Assembly (NCBI GenBank): GCA_963798075.1
Contig: CAWCRU010000022.1
Location: 219,983-283,982, forward strand
Direction: 5' to 3'
DNA length: 64,000 nucleotides
DNA from: DATAOG01 sp963798075
GTDB taxonomy: Bacteria > Pseudomonadota > Alphaproteobacteria > Geminicoccales > Geminicoccaceae
Below, one piece after another: positions 51,800 to 60,967 of this stretch. Made by a program: the position numbers and the translations under genes. The notes beneath the pieces are model-generated. The model did not search any database. It was not told the origin of the DNA and saw nothing but the letters and a program-made list of their open reading frames with translations. The number at the start of each line of letters is the position of its first letter. Within the stretch, counting starts at the first letter, position 1.

Positions 51800-53548
51800 A
51801 TGACCGCAATTCCTGCCAGCCCCGACCCCGGCGCCGACCAGGCCCGCCACGTCGTCATCCTGGCCTACCCGGGGGTGAACCTGCTCGACGTCGCGGGCCC
51901 GGCGCAGGTGTTCGCGACCGCCGCACAGACCGCTGCGGGTGCGGGCGTCCCCCCCTACCGCGTCACGGTCGGCGCACGGCCGGGCGGTCCGACCGTGACC
52001 TCGACCGGGATCGCGATCGTCACGAGCGGGCTCGCCGAGCTGGCCCTGCAGCCGATCGACACCCTGATCGTGGCCGGCGGCCCCGGCATGCACGCGATCC
52101 AACACGACCCCCAGATGGTCGCCTGGCTCGCCGCCCGGGCCGCGCAGGCGCGCCGCACCTGCTCGGTCTGCACGGGCGCCTTCCTGCTCGCCGCGGCCGG
52201 CCTGCTCGACGGCCGGCGCGCGACGACCCATTGGCGGTGGTCGAAGGCGCTTCAGACCCAATACCCGCGGGTGCGGGTCGAGGCCGATCCCATCTACGTG
52301 CAGGACGGCCGGGTCTGGTCGTCGGCAGGCGTCAGCGCCGGCATCGATCTGGCGCTCGCCCTGGTCGAGGCCGACCTCGGCCATGCGGTGGCGCTCGAGG
52401 TCGCGCGCCATCTGGTGGTGTTCCTGAAGCGGCCGGGCAGCCAGGCCCAGTTCAGCGCCGCCCTCGCCGGGCAGGCGCAGGGCGATGGCCGGTTCGGGGA
52501 TCTGCACGCCTGGATCGCTGCCAACCTCGAGCGCGACCTCCGGGTCGAGCGGCTGGCCGAGCGGGTGGCCATGAGCCCGCGGAACTTCGCCCGCGTCCAT
52601 GCGGCGGCGACCGGGGCCACGCCCGCGAAGGCGGTCGAGGCGATGCGGGTCGAGGCGGCAAGGCGGCTACTCGAGGAGACCTCGCGGCCGATCGGCTGGG
52701 TCGCGCGCCAGTGCGGGTTCGGCGACGACGAGCGGATGCGGCGCAGCTTCCTGCGCTGGATGGGGGTGCCGCCGTCGGACTATCGCGACCGCTTCCGCAG
52801 CCCGCAGCGCGACGGCGGGGTCGCGGAACGCGAGGGCATGATCGACTACGACGTCCTGATCACGGGCAACAGCCTCGCCTATGCGGACGGGGCGCTCGGC
52901 ATCAGCAGCGTGGTTCTGGTGAGCAGCGCGGACGGGCCGCTGCTGTTCGATACCGGCCACTACGGCAACCGGCCGGCGCTGCTGCGCGGCCTCGCCCGCC
53001 ATGGCCTCGGGCCCGACGACGTGCCGCGGGTCATGCTCTCGCACCTGCACTGGGACCACAGCCTGAACGTCGATCTGTTCCCGGGCGCCGAGATCCTGGT
53101 GAGCCGCCGCGAGCTCGACTACGCGCGAGCACCCCATCCGGAGGACAGCCACCTGCCCTGGGGCATCCTCGAGCAGCTCGGGCGCCACCGGGTGACCGAA
53201 CTGAGGGCCCGACCGAGCTCGGCGCCCGGCCTCGCCGCCTTTCCGGCGCCCGGCCACACGCCCGGGCTCTATGCGCTCGCGCTCGAGACGGCGGAGCGCG
53301 AGCGGGTGGTGCTGGCGAGCGATGCGATCAAGTACCCCAAGGAGGTCATGACCGGAGTGGTCGATCTGGTCCTCGATATGATCGAGGCGAGCCGGGCCTC
53401 GATCGCCTCGATTCTGGCGCAGGCCGACCAGATCGTGCCCGGCGATTTCGTCGAGACGCGCAAGGTGGGCGAGGCCTGGACCTGGGACCAGCCCGCCCCC
53501 TTCGACCTCGGCTACGCTAGTGATCGAAATCTGACGGACGATACCTGA
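51800..53548 (+). CDS. GlxA-type AraC regulator joined in frame to a metallo-beta-lactamase-fold hydrolase
   Basis: One open frame of 582 residues. Part 1 (1-346): DJ-1/PfpI domain (VVILAYPGVNLLDVAGPAQV, CTGAFLLAAAGLLDG) and AraC helix-turn-helix (VERLAERVAMSPRNFARVH, VARQCGFGDDERMRRSFLRW). Part 2 (from Met347): metallo-beta-lactamase fold with SHLHWDHSLNV (His415, His417, Asp419, His420), PAPGHTPGLYAL and VLASDAIKYP. One surplus base before 52838 would instead end the regulator at TGA 52839 overlapping the hydrolase ATG 52838 (ATGA). I think two genes are as likely as a fusion. ATG 51800 has AAGGA upstream. Confidence 0.88.
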   Translation: MTAIPASPDPGADQARHVVILAYPGVNLLDVAGPAQVFATAAQTAAGAGVPPYRVTVGARPGGPTVTSTGIAIVTSGLAELALQPIDTLIVAGGPGMHAIQHDPQMVAWLAARAAQARRTCSVCTGAFLLAAAGLLDGRRATTHWRWSKALQTQYPRVRVEADPIYVQDGRVWSSAGVSAGIDLALALVEADLGHAVALEVARHLVVFLKRPGSQAQFSAALAGQAQGDGRFGDLHAWIAANLERDLRVERLAERVAMSPRNFARVHAAATGATPAKAVEAMRVEAARRLLEETSRPIGWVARQCGFGDDERMRRSFLRWMGVPPSDYRDRFRSPQRDGGVAEREGMIDYDVLITGNSLAYADGALGISSVVLVSSADGPLLFDTGHYGNRPALLRGLARHGLGPDDVPRVMLSHLHWDHSLNVDLFPGAEILVSRRELDYARAPHPEDSHLPWGILEQLGRHRVTELRARPSSAPGLAAFPAPGHTPGLYALALETAERERVVLASDAIKYPKEVMTGVVDLVLDMIEASRASIASILAQADQIVPGDFVETRKVGEAWTWDQPAPFDLGYASDRNLTDDT

Positions 53549-53891
53549 AGCACGCGGGTTTCGGAAATGCTCGCCGGAGGCAGTCGGGTTCTGTCAGGAA
53601 GCGAACTCATCGCTGCGGTGTGGACGGGGTATGACCTCCGGCGATCATTCCCAAGAAGAGCCCATGCGAAGTTTGGCCTAGCGATGGTGCATTGCGCCAA
53701 ACGGCCGACCGCGCCAGTTATGTGTGACGCAGGTGGTATGACAGGAGTGTCTTGGTCGCCCAAAGCTTGAGCGCTTAACGATATGAATTTAAACGGCTAT
53801 TTGCCCCAAGATGGATGGTCGAAAAACGATGCCGCCTCGATAGAGAAGCTGTTATAAATAGAGCACCGTGACACAGCCCTCGGAAGGCATA
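53549..53891. other. intergenic region without a recognisable gene
   Basis: About 340 bp; composition becomes AT-richer after 53770. No conserved frame seen. The last 120 bp probably contain the promoter of the nuclease-like gene. Confidence 0.55.
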
Positions 53892-55430
53892 ATGCGAAAC
53901 GATATCGTGGAATTTCTCGAGAGAACGGGACCAGCGCTGACGACCGAGCTCATCGCCAAAATGCAGAACGATGGGGTTTCGGCCGCAGCTGCCCGCCAGC
54001 GCATCGCCAGAGCGGGTCCCGAGTTGATCCGTCTTGCAGGGCTCCGCTTTCCACACAATGCCAGATTCGTCTATCTGTCAGGGCAATTCGGAGACCGCCG
54101 CTATTGGAAGGCGATGGAGCGGGTCTTTCGCGAGCACGGCCCGTCATATTGGGGCGCAGTGGTTGGATTGAAGGCGCGAGGCGGCTGCTATCCTCGACGG
54201 TTGTTTCCGGGGATTTGCGGATGCGCCGCATCGCGGAAGCGCCAACTGTCGCCAGACAGGGTGTTCGATCGTCTCTCGGCTATCCAGCTTGTTGAAGAGA
54301 CCGCCGACGAGCTGACCGGCGAAAGATTCCTAAGGTTCAAACCGCACATCTATGGCGGAGACCCGATCGCCACCGTGAAGGCGCGATTAATCACCGAGAA
54401 TGTCGCGCTTCATGGGATGAAGGAGTGGTGCCGCCGCATCGGATTCGGCAGCTATGACCGCGTGAGATTAAGGGACGACGCTCCGGTTGTCTCGAGCATC
54501 GCCTGGGACATGAGTGCGCCGTCCTATATACGGCCACTTGTCAGCGTTGGAGGCGCGGGTCTAAAGCCAGGCTTCATTGTTTGCGATGTGAATTTGCGAG
54601 ATGCCCTCAATGAAGAAGACGTCGCATTGTTCGTGAGAAAGCATGACCTTGCGTCAAGCCCTCTGAATGTCGCACCGATCATGCCGTTCCTTGTAGCCGA
54701 CGGCTTTACGAGCGCCGCGTTTGATCGTGCACGCGCGAAAGGGATTCTGGCAACCACGACCGCGCAGCTCTTCGGAGAAGACGTTGCCAAGGCTCTGCGT
54801 GATCTGATTGGCTTGCTGACCGATACCGGCGCGACTGCGGCCGTGAACCCGGAACATATCGAACGCGTGCTCAACAGCCTCACGCGGATCGAAGGTGCCG
54901 CCAACAATCTACGAGGCGCCTTGTTTGAGCTGATCGTGGGCTCTGTCGTGAAGGATGTCGAGGGAGGATACCTGCGGATAGGTGAGAGATGGTTTGATCA
55001 AGAGACGCAGCGATCGGCCGAAATAGACGTCCTCCTTGACCGGCCGGATGAAAAGGGCGTTCTAATCATCGAGTGTAAATCAAAGATCCCCGGAGGTCAT
55101 GTGAGTTTGAATGAACTCCAAAAATGGTATAACGATCGAGTTCCCTTGATTTACAAGATTTTGCGAAACGACAAACGCTTCGCGCAGAAATCGTTGAACT
55201 TTGAGTTTTGGACGAACGGGCCGATAGGCGGGATAGAACTTAATTGGCTTAAGAATTTAGTTCATCCGGATGACTGCACGATCGGTTGGAAAGATGGGGA
55301 AGCGATGAAGACTTATGTCGATAAAGCGCAATCCGCCTCAATCCGGAAAATGCTAAACGAGCATTATTTCCGGCATCCGCTCGCGCGCTCTATCGCGCGG
55401 ACTCGCGCTCCTGCGGGTTCTGTAGCCTAA
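53892..55430 (+). CDS. PD-(D/E)XK nuclease-like protein with N-terminal winged helix
   Basis: A 512-residue protein of lower GC than its neighbours. The N-terminus (about 1-60) looks like a winged helix-turn-helix (LTTELIAKMQNDGVSAAAAR). The C-terminal part has a restriction-nuclease-like core: Glu346 in ALFELIVGS, Asp379 in SAEIDVLL, and Glu394/Lys396 in LIIECKSKIPGG. No family name is recognised. ATG 53892 with GGAAGG just upstream is preferred to GTG 53868. It stands alone, without a methylase or helicase, in an accessory region, so a DNA-cleaving defence or mobile-element role is inference only. Confidence 0.7.
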   Translation: MRNDIVEFLERTGPALTTELIAKMQNDGVSAAAARQRIARAGPELIRLAGLRFPHNARFVYLSGQFGDRRYWKAMERVFREHGPSYWGAVVGLKARGGCYPRRLFPGICGCAASRKRQLSPDRVFDRLSAIQLVEETADELTGERFLRFKPHIYGGDPIATVKARLITENVALHGMKEWCRRIGFGSYDRVRLRDDAPVVSSIAWDMSAPSYIRPLVSVGGAGLKPGFIVCDVNLRDALNEEDVALFVRKHDLASSPLNVAPIMPFLVADGFTSAAFDRARAKGILATTTAQLFGEDVAKALRDLIGLLTDTGATAAVNPEHIERVLNSLTRIEGAANNLRGALFELIVGSVVKDVEGGYLRIGERWFDQETQRSAEIDVLLDRPDEKGVLIIECKSKIPGGHVSLNELQKWYNDRVPLIYKILRNDKRFAQKSLNFEFWTNGPIGGIELNWLKNLVHPDDCTIGWKDGEAMKTYVDKAQSASIRKMLNEHYFRHPLARSIARTRAPAGSVA

Positions 55431-55637
55431 CGGCTCACATTACGCCACGCGCGGTGGCCTTCATGCCCGCTCTTCCGGATTCTAGTGAACAAGGGTGCTC
55501 GCAGCGGATTCGAGCTTTGACGACACAACGACCGATCACGGTATGAGACGAAAGTCTGGAACGGGTCACGACGGGTAGCTCCGTGTGTCCTCGGCAGCGC
55601 GGGTGCGGGCCTGGTACCATCGGTCAGATTTCGACCA

Positions 55638-55967
55638 CTAGCCGCCGCTCGGGGCGAGCTCGTCGGCCAACGCTTGGCCCACGTAGTCGAGGAGCGGCGC
55701 CAGCTCGGTCAGCTGGTAGGCGACCGGCTGATTGCTTCTCTGCAAGAGGCGCACGACGAACGCCCAGTCGTCGGCCAGATTACCGACCTCGAGCTCAGCC
55801 GGCTCGGCCTCGACGTTGTAGCGCTCCGGCGCCGGAACCTCCCAATAGTACGGCCTCTCGAGCGCCAGGGTCCGGACGCCCCGCGTCTTGATGACGTGAT
55901 CGAGCAGGCGGTTGACGACCGCCCGCAGCTCGACCAGGTCGATCTCCGTCACTGGTCGCGGTGCCAT
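55638..55967 (-). CDS. conserved hypothetical protein
   Basis: A 109-residue soluble protein (TEIDLVELRAVVNRLLDHVI, ALERPYYWEVPAPERYN, ADDWAFVVRLLQRSNQPVAY). The pattern is typical of a small uncharacterised family with a conserved YYW motif and acidic C-terminus that I recall from several bacteria, sometimes in accessory regions. No catalytic motif is visible. Single gene between the nuclease-like gene and the dehydrogenase. Confidence 0.6.
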   Translation of the reverse strand: MAPRPVTEIDLVELRAVVNRLLDHVIKTRGVRTLALERPYYWEVPAPERYNVEAEPAELEVGNLADDWAFVVRLLQRSNQPVAYQLTELAPLLDYVGQALADELAPSGG

Positions 55968-56006
55968 CTGGGCATCCGACCACGGTCGCGCAACGGCAAG
56001 CCGCAG

Positions 56007-56880
56007 TCAATCCAGCAACTGGAGGTTATGGATCAGGCTCGAGGTGTCCCAGCGGCGGCCGCCGGCTTTGATCACCTGGTGGTAGTACTGGTCGATGAGG
56101 GCCGTGACCGGCAAGCAGCGCGCCGTTGCGGTTCGCTTCCTCGAGGCAGATCTTGAGGTCCTTGCGCATCCATTCGACCGGGAAGCCGAAGTCGAACTTG
56201 GCCTGGACCATGGTCTTGGCGCGGTTGTCCATCTGCCAGGACTGGGCCGCACCCTTGGAGATCACCGCGATGACCTTCTCCATGTCGAGCCCGGCGCGGA
56301 TGCCGAAGTTCATGGCCTCGGACAGGCCCTGGACCAGGCCGGCGATGCAGATCTGGTTGACCATCTTGGTCAGCTGGCCGGCGCCGGCCTCGCCCATCAA
56401 GGTGACCGCCTTGCCGTAGCACTCCATCACGGGCCTGGCCCGCTCGAAGGCCGCCTCCTCGCCGCCGCACATGACCGTCAGCGCGCCGTTCTCGGCACCC
56501 GCCTGGCCGCCCGAGACCGGCGCGTCGAGGAACTGCTTTTGCTGACCTTTGGCCGCGCTTTCGAGCTCGCGCGCGATATCGGCGGACGCGGTCGTGTGGT
56601 CGACCAGCACGCAGCCGCGGCCGAGGCCCGCGAGCGCGCCATCGTCGCCGAAGGTGACGCTCCGGATGTCGTCGTCGTTGCCGACGCACATCAAGACGAA
56701 CTCGGCACCCGCGGCGGCCTCGCGCGGGGACGGCGCATGGCGGCCGCCGTGCTGCTTCGCCCACTGCTCGGCTTTGGCCGCGGTCCGGTTGTAGACCGTG
56801 ACCACATGGCCCTTGGCCTGCAGATGGCCGGCCATCGGATAGCCCATGATCCCGAGACCGATGAAGGCGCATTTCGCCAT
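56007..56880 (-). CDS. 3-hydroxyisobutyrate/tartronate-semialdehyde-type NAD(P) dehydrogenase, one frameshift
   Basis: Beta-hydroxyacid dehydrogenase of about 290 residues. N-terminal Rossmann motif FIGLGIMGYPMAGHL, substrate motif DAPVSGGQAGAENGALTVM, catalytic Lys in GAGQLTKMVNQ. Near 56113 one surplus base shifts the frame; corrected, it ends LPVTALIDQYYHQVIKAGG and WDTSSLIHNLQLLD at 56007, the usual C-terminus. ATG 56880 with GGGAGGAG upstream. Substrate (hydroxyisobutyrate, tartronate semialdehyde or similar) cannot be fixed. Confidence 0.9.
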
Positions 56881-57054
56881 GTGGCTCCTCCCGCCGCTTT
56901 TGACCGGCGGCAAGCTAGTCGGAATTGCTCAGGGCCACAAATGCTATGAGCCGTCGAGGCGGAAGAAGTGAATGGTTGCAATAGCGCCGACGGTGACCGG
57001 CTGCGCCGTCCCGGTCGCAGCCGCGGCCGACGGCCTGGGGCCCCTGCGCTCGTG

Positions 57055-58614
57055 CTAGCTCGATGACCGATCTGGAGCCGTGCCGCCTTCCGGCCGGCTG
57101 ACGCCGAGCGGAGTGTCGGGGTCAGCCGGCCGGAGCAGGGAGCCGAGCAGGCCGCGGACGATCTGGCGGCCGAGCTGGCTGCCGACGCTGCGCGCCACGC
57201 TCTTGGCCATGGCCTCGAGCACGCCTTCGCGCGTGCGGCTGCTGCGGGTCGGCCGGGCGACCTCGTCGGCGGGGCGCGCCGACCCGACCCGGACGCTGGT
57301 CGCGGGTCGCGGCGCCGGCGCCGCGACCTGCGCGGCCGCCTTGGCCTTCAGGACCTCGTAGGCCGATTCGCGGTCGATCTCCTGGTCGTAGCGGCCGCCG
57401 AGCGGGCTCCGGCCGATGACCTGCCGCCGCTCCTCCGCCGTCGCCGGTCCGATCCGCGAGGCGGGCGGCCGGATCAGGGTCCGCTGGACCATGCTCGGGA
57501 CGCCCTTGTCCTGGAGCGTCGAGACCAGCGCCTCGCCGACCGCGAGCTCGGTGATCGCGGCCTCGGTCTTGAAGGCGGGGTTGGCGCGGAAGGTCTCGGA
57601 CACCGCCCGGATCGCCTTCTGGTCGCGCGGCGTGAAGGCGCGCAGCGCATGCTGGACCTTGTTGCCGAGCTGGCCCAGCACGTGGTCCGGCAGATCGAGC
57701 GGGCTCTGCGAGCAGAAGTAGACGCCGACGCCCTTGGAGCGGATCAGCCGGACCACCTGCTCGACCCGGTCGAGCAGCGCCTTGGGCGCGTCCTCGAACA
57801 GAAGATGCGCCTCGTCGAAGAAAAACACGAGCTTGGGCTTCGCCGGATCGCCGACCTCGGGCAGGACCTCGAACAACTCGGACAGGAGCCAGAGCAGGAA
57901 GGTCGCGTAGAGCTTGGGGGCCTGCATCAGCTGGTCGGCGGCCAGCACATTGACGATGCCCTGGCCGGAGAGGTCGGTCCGCATGAGGTCGTGGATGTCG
58001 AGCGCCGGCTCGCCGAAGAAGTGCTCGGCGCCCTGCTGGTCGAGGGTCAGCAGGCGGCGCTGGATCGCGCCGACCGAGGCGGTGCCGACCCGGCCGTACT
58101 CGAGCGACAGATCCTGGGCGCGCTCGCCGACGAAGTGCATCAGGGCGCGCAGATCCTTCAGATCGAGCAGCAGCAGGCCCTGGTCGTCGGCGACCTTGAA
58201 GGCGACCTGGAGGACGCCCTCCTGGGTCTCGTTGAGGCCGAGCAGGCGGGCGAGCAGGAGCGGCCCCATTTCCGAGATCGTGGTCCGGATCGGATGGCCC
58301 TGCTCGCCGAACAGGTCCCAGAAGACGGTCGGGCAGGCGCGCGGCGCGAAGTCGGCAAGACCGACCGCCTGCGCGCGCTCGAGCAGCTTCGGACCGATCG
58401 TCGCGGCCTGGCTCACGCCCGAGAAATCGCCTTTGACGTCGGCCATGAAGACCGGCACGCCGGCCGCCGAGAAGCCTTCGGCCAGGACCTGCAAGGAGAC
58501 CGTCTTGCCGGTGCCGGTCGCGCCGGTGATGAGGCCATGGCGGTTGGCGAGAGCGAGCGACAGCCACTGCGGGGTTGCGGCCTTGCCGATCAGAATGGCG
58601 TCCTCCGGCTCCAT
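57055..58614 (-). CDS. HerA-like ATPase, DUF853/YjgR family
   Basis: A 519-residue P-loop ATPase of the HerA/FtsK class. Walker A GATGTGKTVSLQ at about residues 31-42, MADVKGDFSG, Walker B KLVFFFDEAHLLF, arginine-finger region VYFCSQSPLDLPDHVL, then a C-terminal variable tail. Members are hexameric DNA- or protein-pumping motors; YjgR itself is uncharacterised. ATG 58614 starts the conserved MEPEDAILIGKA. Intact over its full length. Divergent from the transaldolase gene. Confidence 0.93.
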   Translation of the reverse strand: MEPEDAILIGKAATPQWLSLALANRHGLITGATGTGKTVSLQVLAEGFSAAGVPVFMADVKGDFSGVSQAATIGPKLLERAQAVGLADFAPRACPTVFWDLFGEQGHPIRTTISEMGPLLLARLLGLNETQEGVLQVAFKVADDQGLLLLDLKDLRALMHFVGERAQDLSLEYGRVGTASVGAIQRRLLTLDQQGAEHFFGEPALDIHDLMRTDLSGQGIVNVLAADQLMQAPKLYATFLLWLLSELFEVLPEVGDPAKPKLVFFFDEAHLLFEDAPKALLDRVEQVVRLIRSKGVGVYFCSQSPLDLPDHVLGQLGNKVQHALRAFTPRDQKAIRAVSETFRANPAFKTEAAITELAVGEALVSTLQDKGVPSMVQRTLIRPPASRIGPATAEERRQVIGRSPLGGRYDQEIDRESAYEVLKAKAAAQVAAPAPRPATSVRVGSARPADEVARPTRSSRTREGVLEAMAKSVARSVGSQLGRQIVRGLLGSLLRPADPDTPLGVSRPEGGTAPDRSSS

Positions 58615-58838
58615 CGACGCTGCCCTCCCGTTGTTATGATTCTCATGGTCGGAGTCGTTTTGCCCGGTTTTTCTCGCGCGGTCGAGCTTGCGGTCGGGGG
58701 TCGACTGACCCATTTCGATAGAGCGCGCGGCGCGCCGGCTCGCCGGTGCGACCGGTCGCAGCCGGGATGCTCGCCCGGCCTCCGGGGTCGCGTCGGCCAG
58801 CCGGGACCGGGTCCAGCCCAAGCCAGACGGATCCAGCC

Positions 58839-59501
58839 ATGAAATTCTTCGTCGATACCGCGGACGTTGCCGAGATCGCCGAGCTGGCGGCCACCGGCCT
58901 GCTCGACGGCGTGACGACCAACCCGTCGCTGATCGCCAAGTCGGGTCGCAACTTCTTCGAGGTGATCAAGGAGATCTGCGGGCTGGTCGACGGCCCGGTC
59001 AGCGCCGAGGTCGCCGCCACCGCCTATGAGCGCATCCTCGCCGAGGGCCACCGGCTGGCCGAGCTGGCGCCCAACGTGTGCGTCAAGGTGCCCCTCACCT
59101 GGGACGGCCTCAAGGCCTGCCGCAGCCTCTCCAACGAGGGCATCCAGGTCAACGTCACCTTGTGCTTCACGGCGGCGCAGGCGCTGCTCGCCGCCAAGGC
59201 GGGCGCCACCTTCATCTCGCCCTTCGTCGGCCGGCTCGACGACATCGGCCATGACGGCATGGCGGTGATCAGCGACATCGTCGAGATCTATCGCAACTAC
59301 CGCGACCGCTACACGACCGAGGTGCTGGTCGCCTCGGTGCGCTCGCCTGGCCACGTCATCGAGGCGGCGCGCCTGGGCGCCGACGTCGCGACCCTGCCGC
59401 CCAAGGTGCTCCATCAGCTGATCCAGCATCCGCTGACCGACAAGGGCCTGGCGGCCTTCCTCAAGGACTGGGAGGCGACCGGCCAGAAGATCGTCGACTG
59501 A
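58839..59501 (+). CDS. fructose-6-phosphate aldolase/transaldolase-like protein
   Basis: A 220-residue small transaldolase (TalC/FSA type, TIM barrel). It opens MKFFVDTADVAEIAEL, has GVTTNPSLIAKSG, Schiff-base Lys in CVKVPLTWDG (about residue 86), FISPFVGRLDDIG and VLVASVRSP. Catalyses dihydroxyacetone transfer in the non-oxidative pentose phosphate pathway or fructose-6-phosphate cleavage. ATG 58839. Full length and intact. Confidence 0.94.
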   Translation: MKFFVDTADVAEIAELAATGLLDGVTTNPSLIAKSGRNFFEVIKEICGLVDGPVSAEVAATAYERILAEGHRLAELAPNVCVKVPLTWDGLKACRSLSNEGIQVNVTLCFTAAQALLAAKAGATFISPFVGRLDDIGHDGMAVISDIVEIYRNYRDRYTTEVLVASVRSPGHVIEAARLGADVATLPPKVLHQLIQHPLTDKGLAAFLKDWEATGQKIVD

Positions 59502-59633
59502 GGGCCGCCTCGCGCCTCGTCACCTTTCGGCGAGCCGCGCCTGCGGTCCTCGCGCGGTGAGCCAAAGGCCGCTATATTGCCGGTGGTCCCGGTGGGGTCC
59601 TGGTGTGGCGGCGGTGAGCGGCGGGAGTGGGTC

Positions 59634-60108
59634 ATGCGCGGCGTGCTCTGGGCGGCGATCCTTCTGATCGGGCTGGCGAGCGGGACGGCTGCTGCCGAAG
59701 AGGCCGCAGGCGCCGCCGAGACGCCGCTCGACCAGCTGATCGAGCAAGTTCAACGCCGGCGCGCCCGAGCACGATGGGGTCCAGATCGACGGTTGGGTCG
59801 AGCGCGGACCGGACGGCCCCGCGGTCGTGGTGGCCGTGGCACCCCGCGGCGGGGTCAGGCTGGTCGCCGATCCCGGCATCACCGTGACGCCCGTCCAGCG
59901 CCCGGGCGTCCAGTGGCGGGGGCCCCTGCCCCAGCGCAAGATCGAGCCCGGGGTCGACTATTTCACGCCGCCCGCCACGGTCCGCCTGCCGTTCACGAGC
60001 AGCGACGACGGGCCGGTCGAGCTCCGGGTCGAGTACGCCTACTGCGTGGTCGACTTCCAGTGCTTCCTCGGCGAGGAGACGCTGTCGGTCGCGACCCGGG
60101 CGCCGTAA
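59634..60108 (+). CDS. secreted protein of unknown function, one frameshift
   Basis: Exported protein of about 157 residues: signal peptide (LWAAILLIGLASGTAAAEEA), then, after dropping one C near 59748, KFNAGAPEHDGVQIDGWVER and a beta-rich domain (ITVTPVQRPGVQWRGPL, LPFTSSDDGPVELRVEYAYC). Two cysteines (AYCVVDFQCF) may form a disulfide. The C-terminal part loosely resembles the DsbD alpha domain. ATG 59634 has GGGAG upstream. Confidence 0.65.
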
Positions 60109-60127
60109 AGGCCGGCCGGCGAGGCCT

Positions 60128-60853
60128 TCAGCTCGGCCGCAGGTCGATCCGCTGCGCGGCCACGATGGCGCCGTCGGCCTGGCGCTGGACCAGGACCGCG
60201 ACTGCGTCGCGCTGCTGGGCCGCCAGTCGCTCGAGCGGCAGCGGCCGCGTGGTGGCGCTCCCGTCCCAGCTCCCGAGGTCGACGATCGCGCGCACGACGT
60301 TTTGATAGCGGATCGTGCGGCCGCGGTTCTCGCCGCGCCCGATCGCCACGTCATGGACCCGATCGAACGCCATCAGCCAGAGCGTGCAGGGACCATCGGC
60401 GCTGGCCTCGAGCTCGAGGCGGCCATCCCGGATCGCGATCGCCGGGCCGGGCTTGGGATGGCTGCGCAGCAGCTCGATCGCCTCGAGCACGCGCCGGCGC
60501 TGCGAGCCGACCGCGTCGATCCGGCCGCCGATCACCATCTGCGGCGTGTAGAGGCCGCTGAGGCCGAGGCGCTCTGCGTAGGCTTCCTGGCGGTCGGTGC
60601 TGGCCTCGAGGCCGAAGCTGTCCGGCCAGCCCAGCCGGTCCCAGTAGGTGACGTGGAAGGACAACGCCAAGACGTCGGCCTCGCGCGTCAGCTCGCCCAG
60701 CACCGCATCCGCGGGCGGGCAGGAGTTGCAGCCCTGGGAGGTGAAGAGCTCGACGACCACGGGCACCGGCGCGGCCGCGATCGCCGCCGGCGGCCAAAAA
60801 GACGCCGCGGCACACAGCGCCGCGGCGATGAGTGGAGTAACGGGATCTTTCAT
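60128..60853 (-). CDS. DUF1223 secreted thioredoxin-like protein
   Basis: A 241-residue exported protein. Signal peptide (PLIAAALCAAASFWPPAAIA), then VVELFTSQGCNSCPPADAVL with the CxxC active-site-like pair, SFHVTYWDRLGWPDSF and YTPQMVIGGR, all diagnostic of DUF1223. The fold is thioredoxin-like; redox function is assumed, not shown. ATG 60853 is chosen because it starts the signal peptide. Confidence 0.9.
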   Translation of the reverse strand: MKDPVTPLIAAALCAAASFWPPAAIAAAPVPVVVELFTSQGCNSCPPADAVLGELTREADVLALSFHVTYWDRLGWPDSFGLEASTDRQEAYAERLGLSGLYTPQMVIGGRIDAVGSQRRRVLEAIELLRSHPKPGPAIAIRDGRLELEASADGPCTLWLMAFDRVHDVAIGRGENRGRTIRYQNVVRAIVDLGSWDGSATTRPLPLERLAAQQRDAVAVLVQRQADGAIVAAQRIDLRPS

Positions 60854-60967
60854 CAGGTTACCTAGTTCGGCTGCAAGTTCACGCCAACGACATGACAGAG
60901 ATTTAATCGACCGACAATCCCAGCGGTCAAATAACATCCGATCACGCGATGTTGAACACGACCACGA

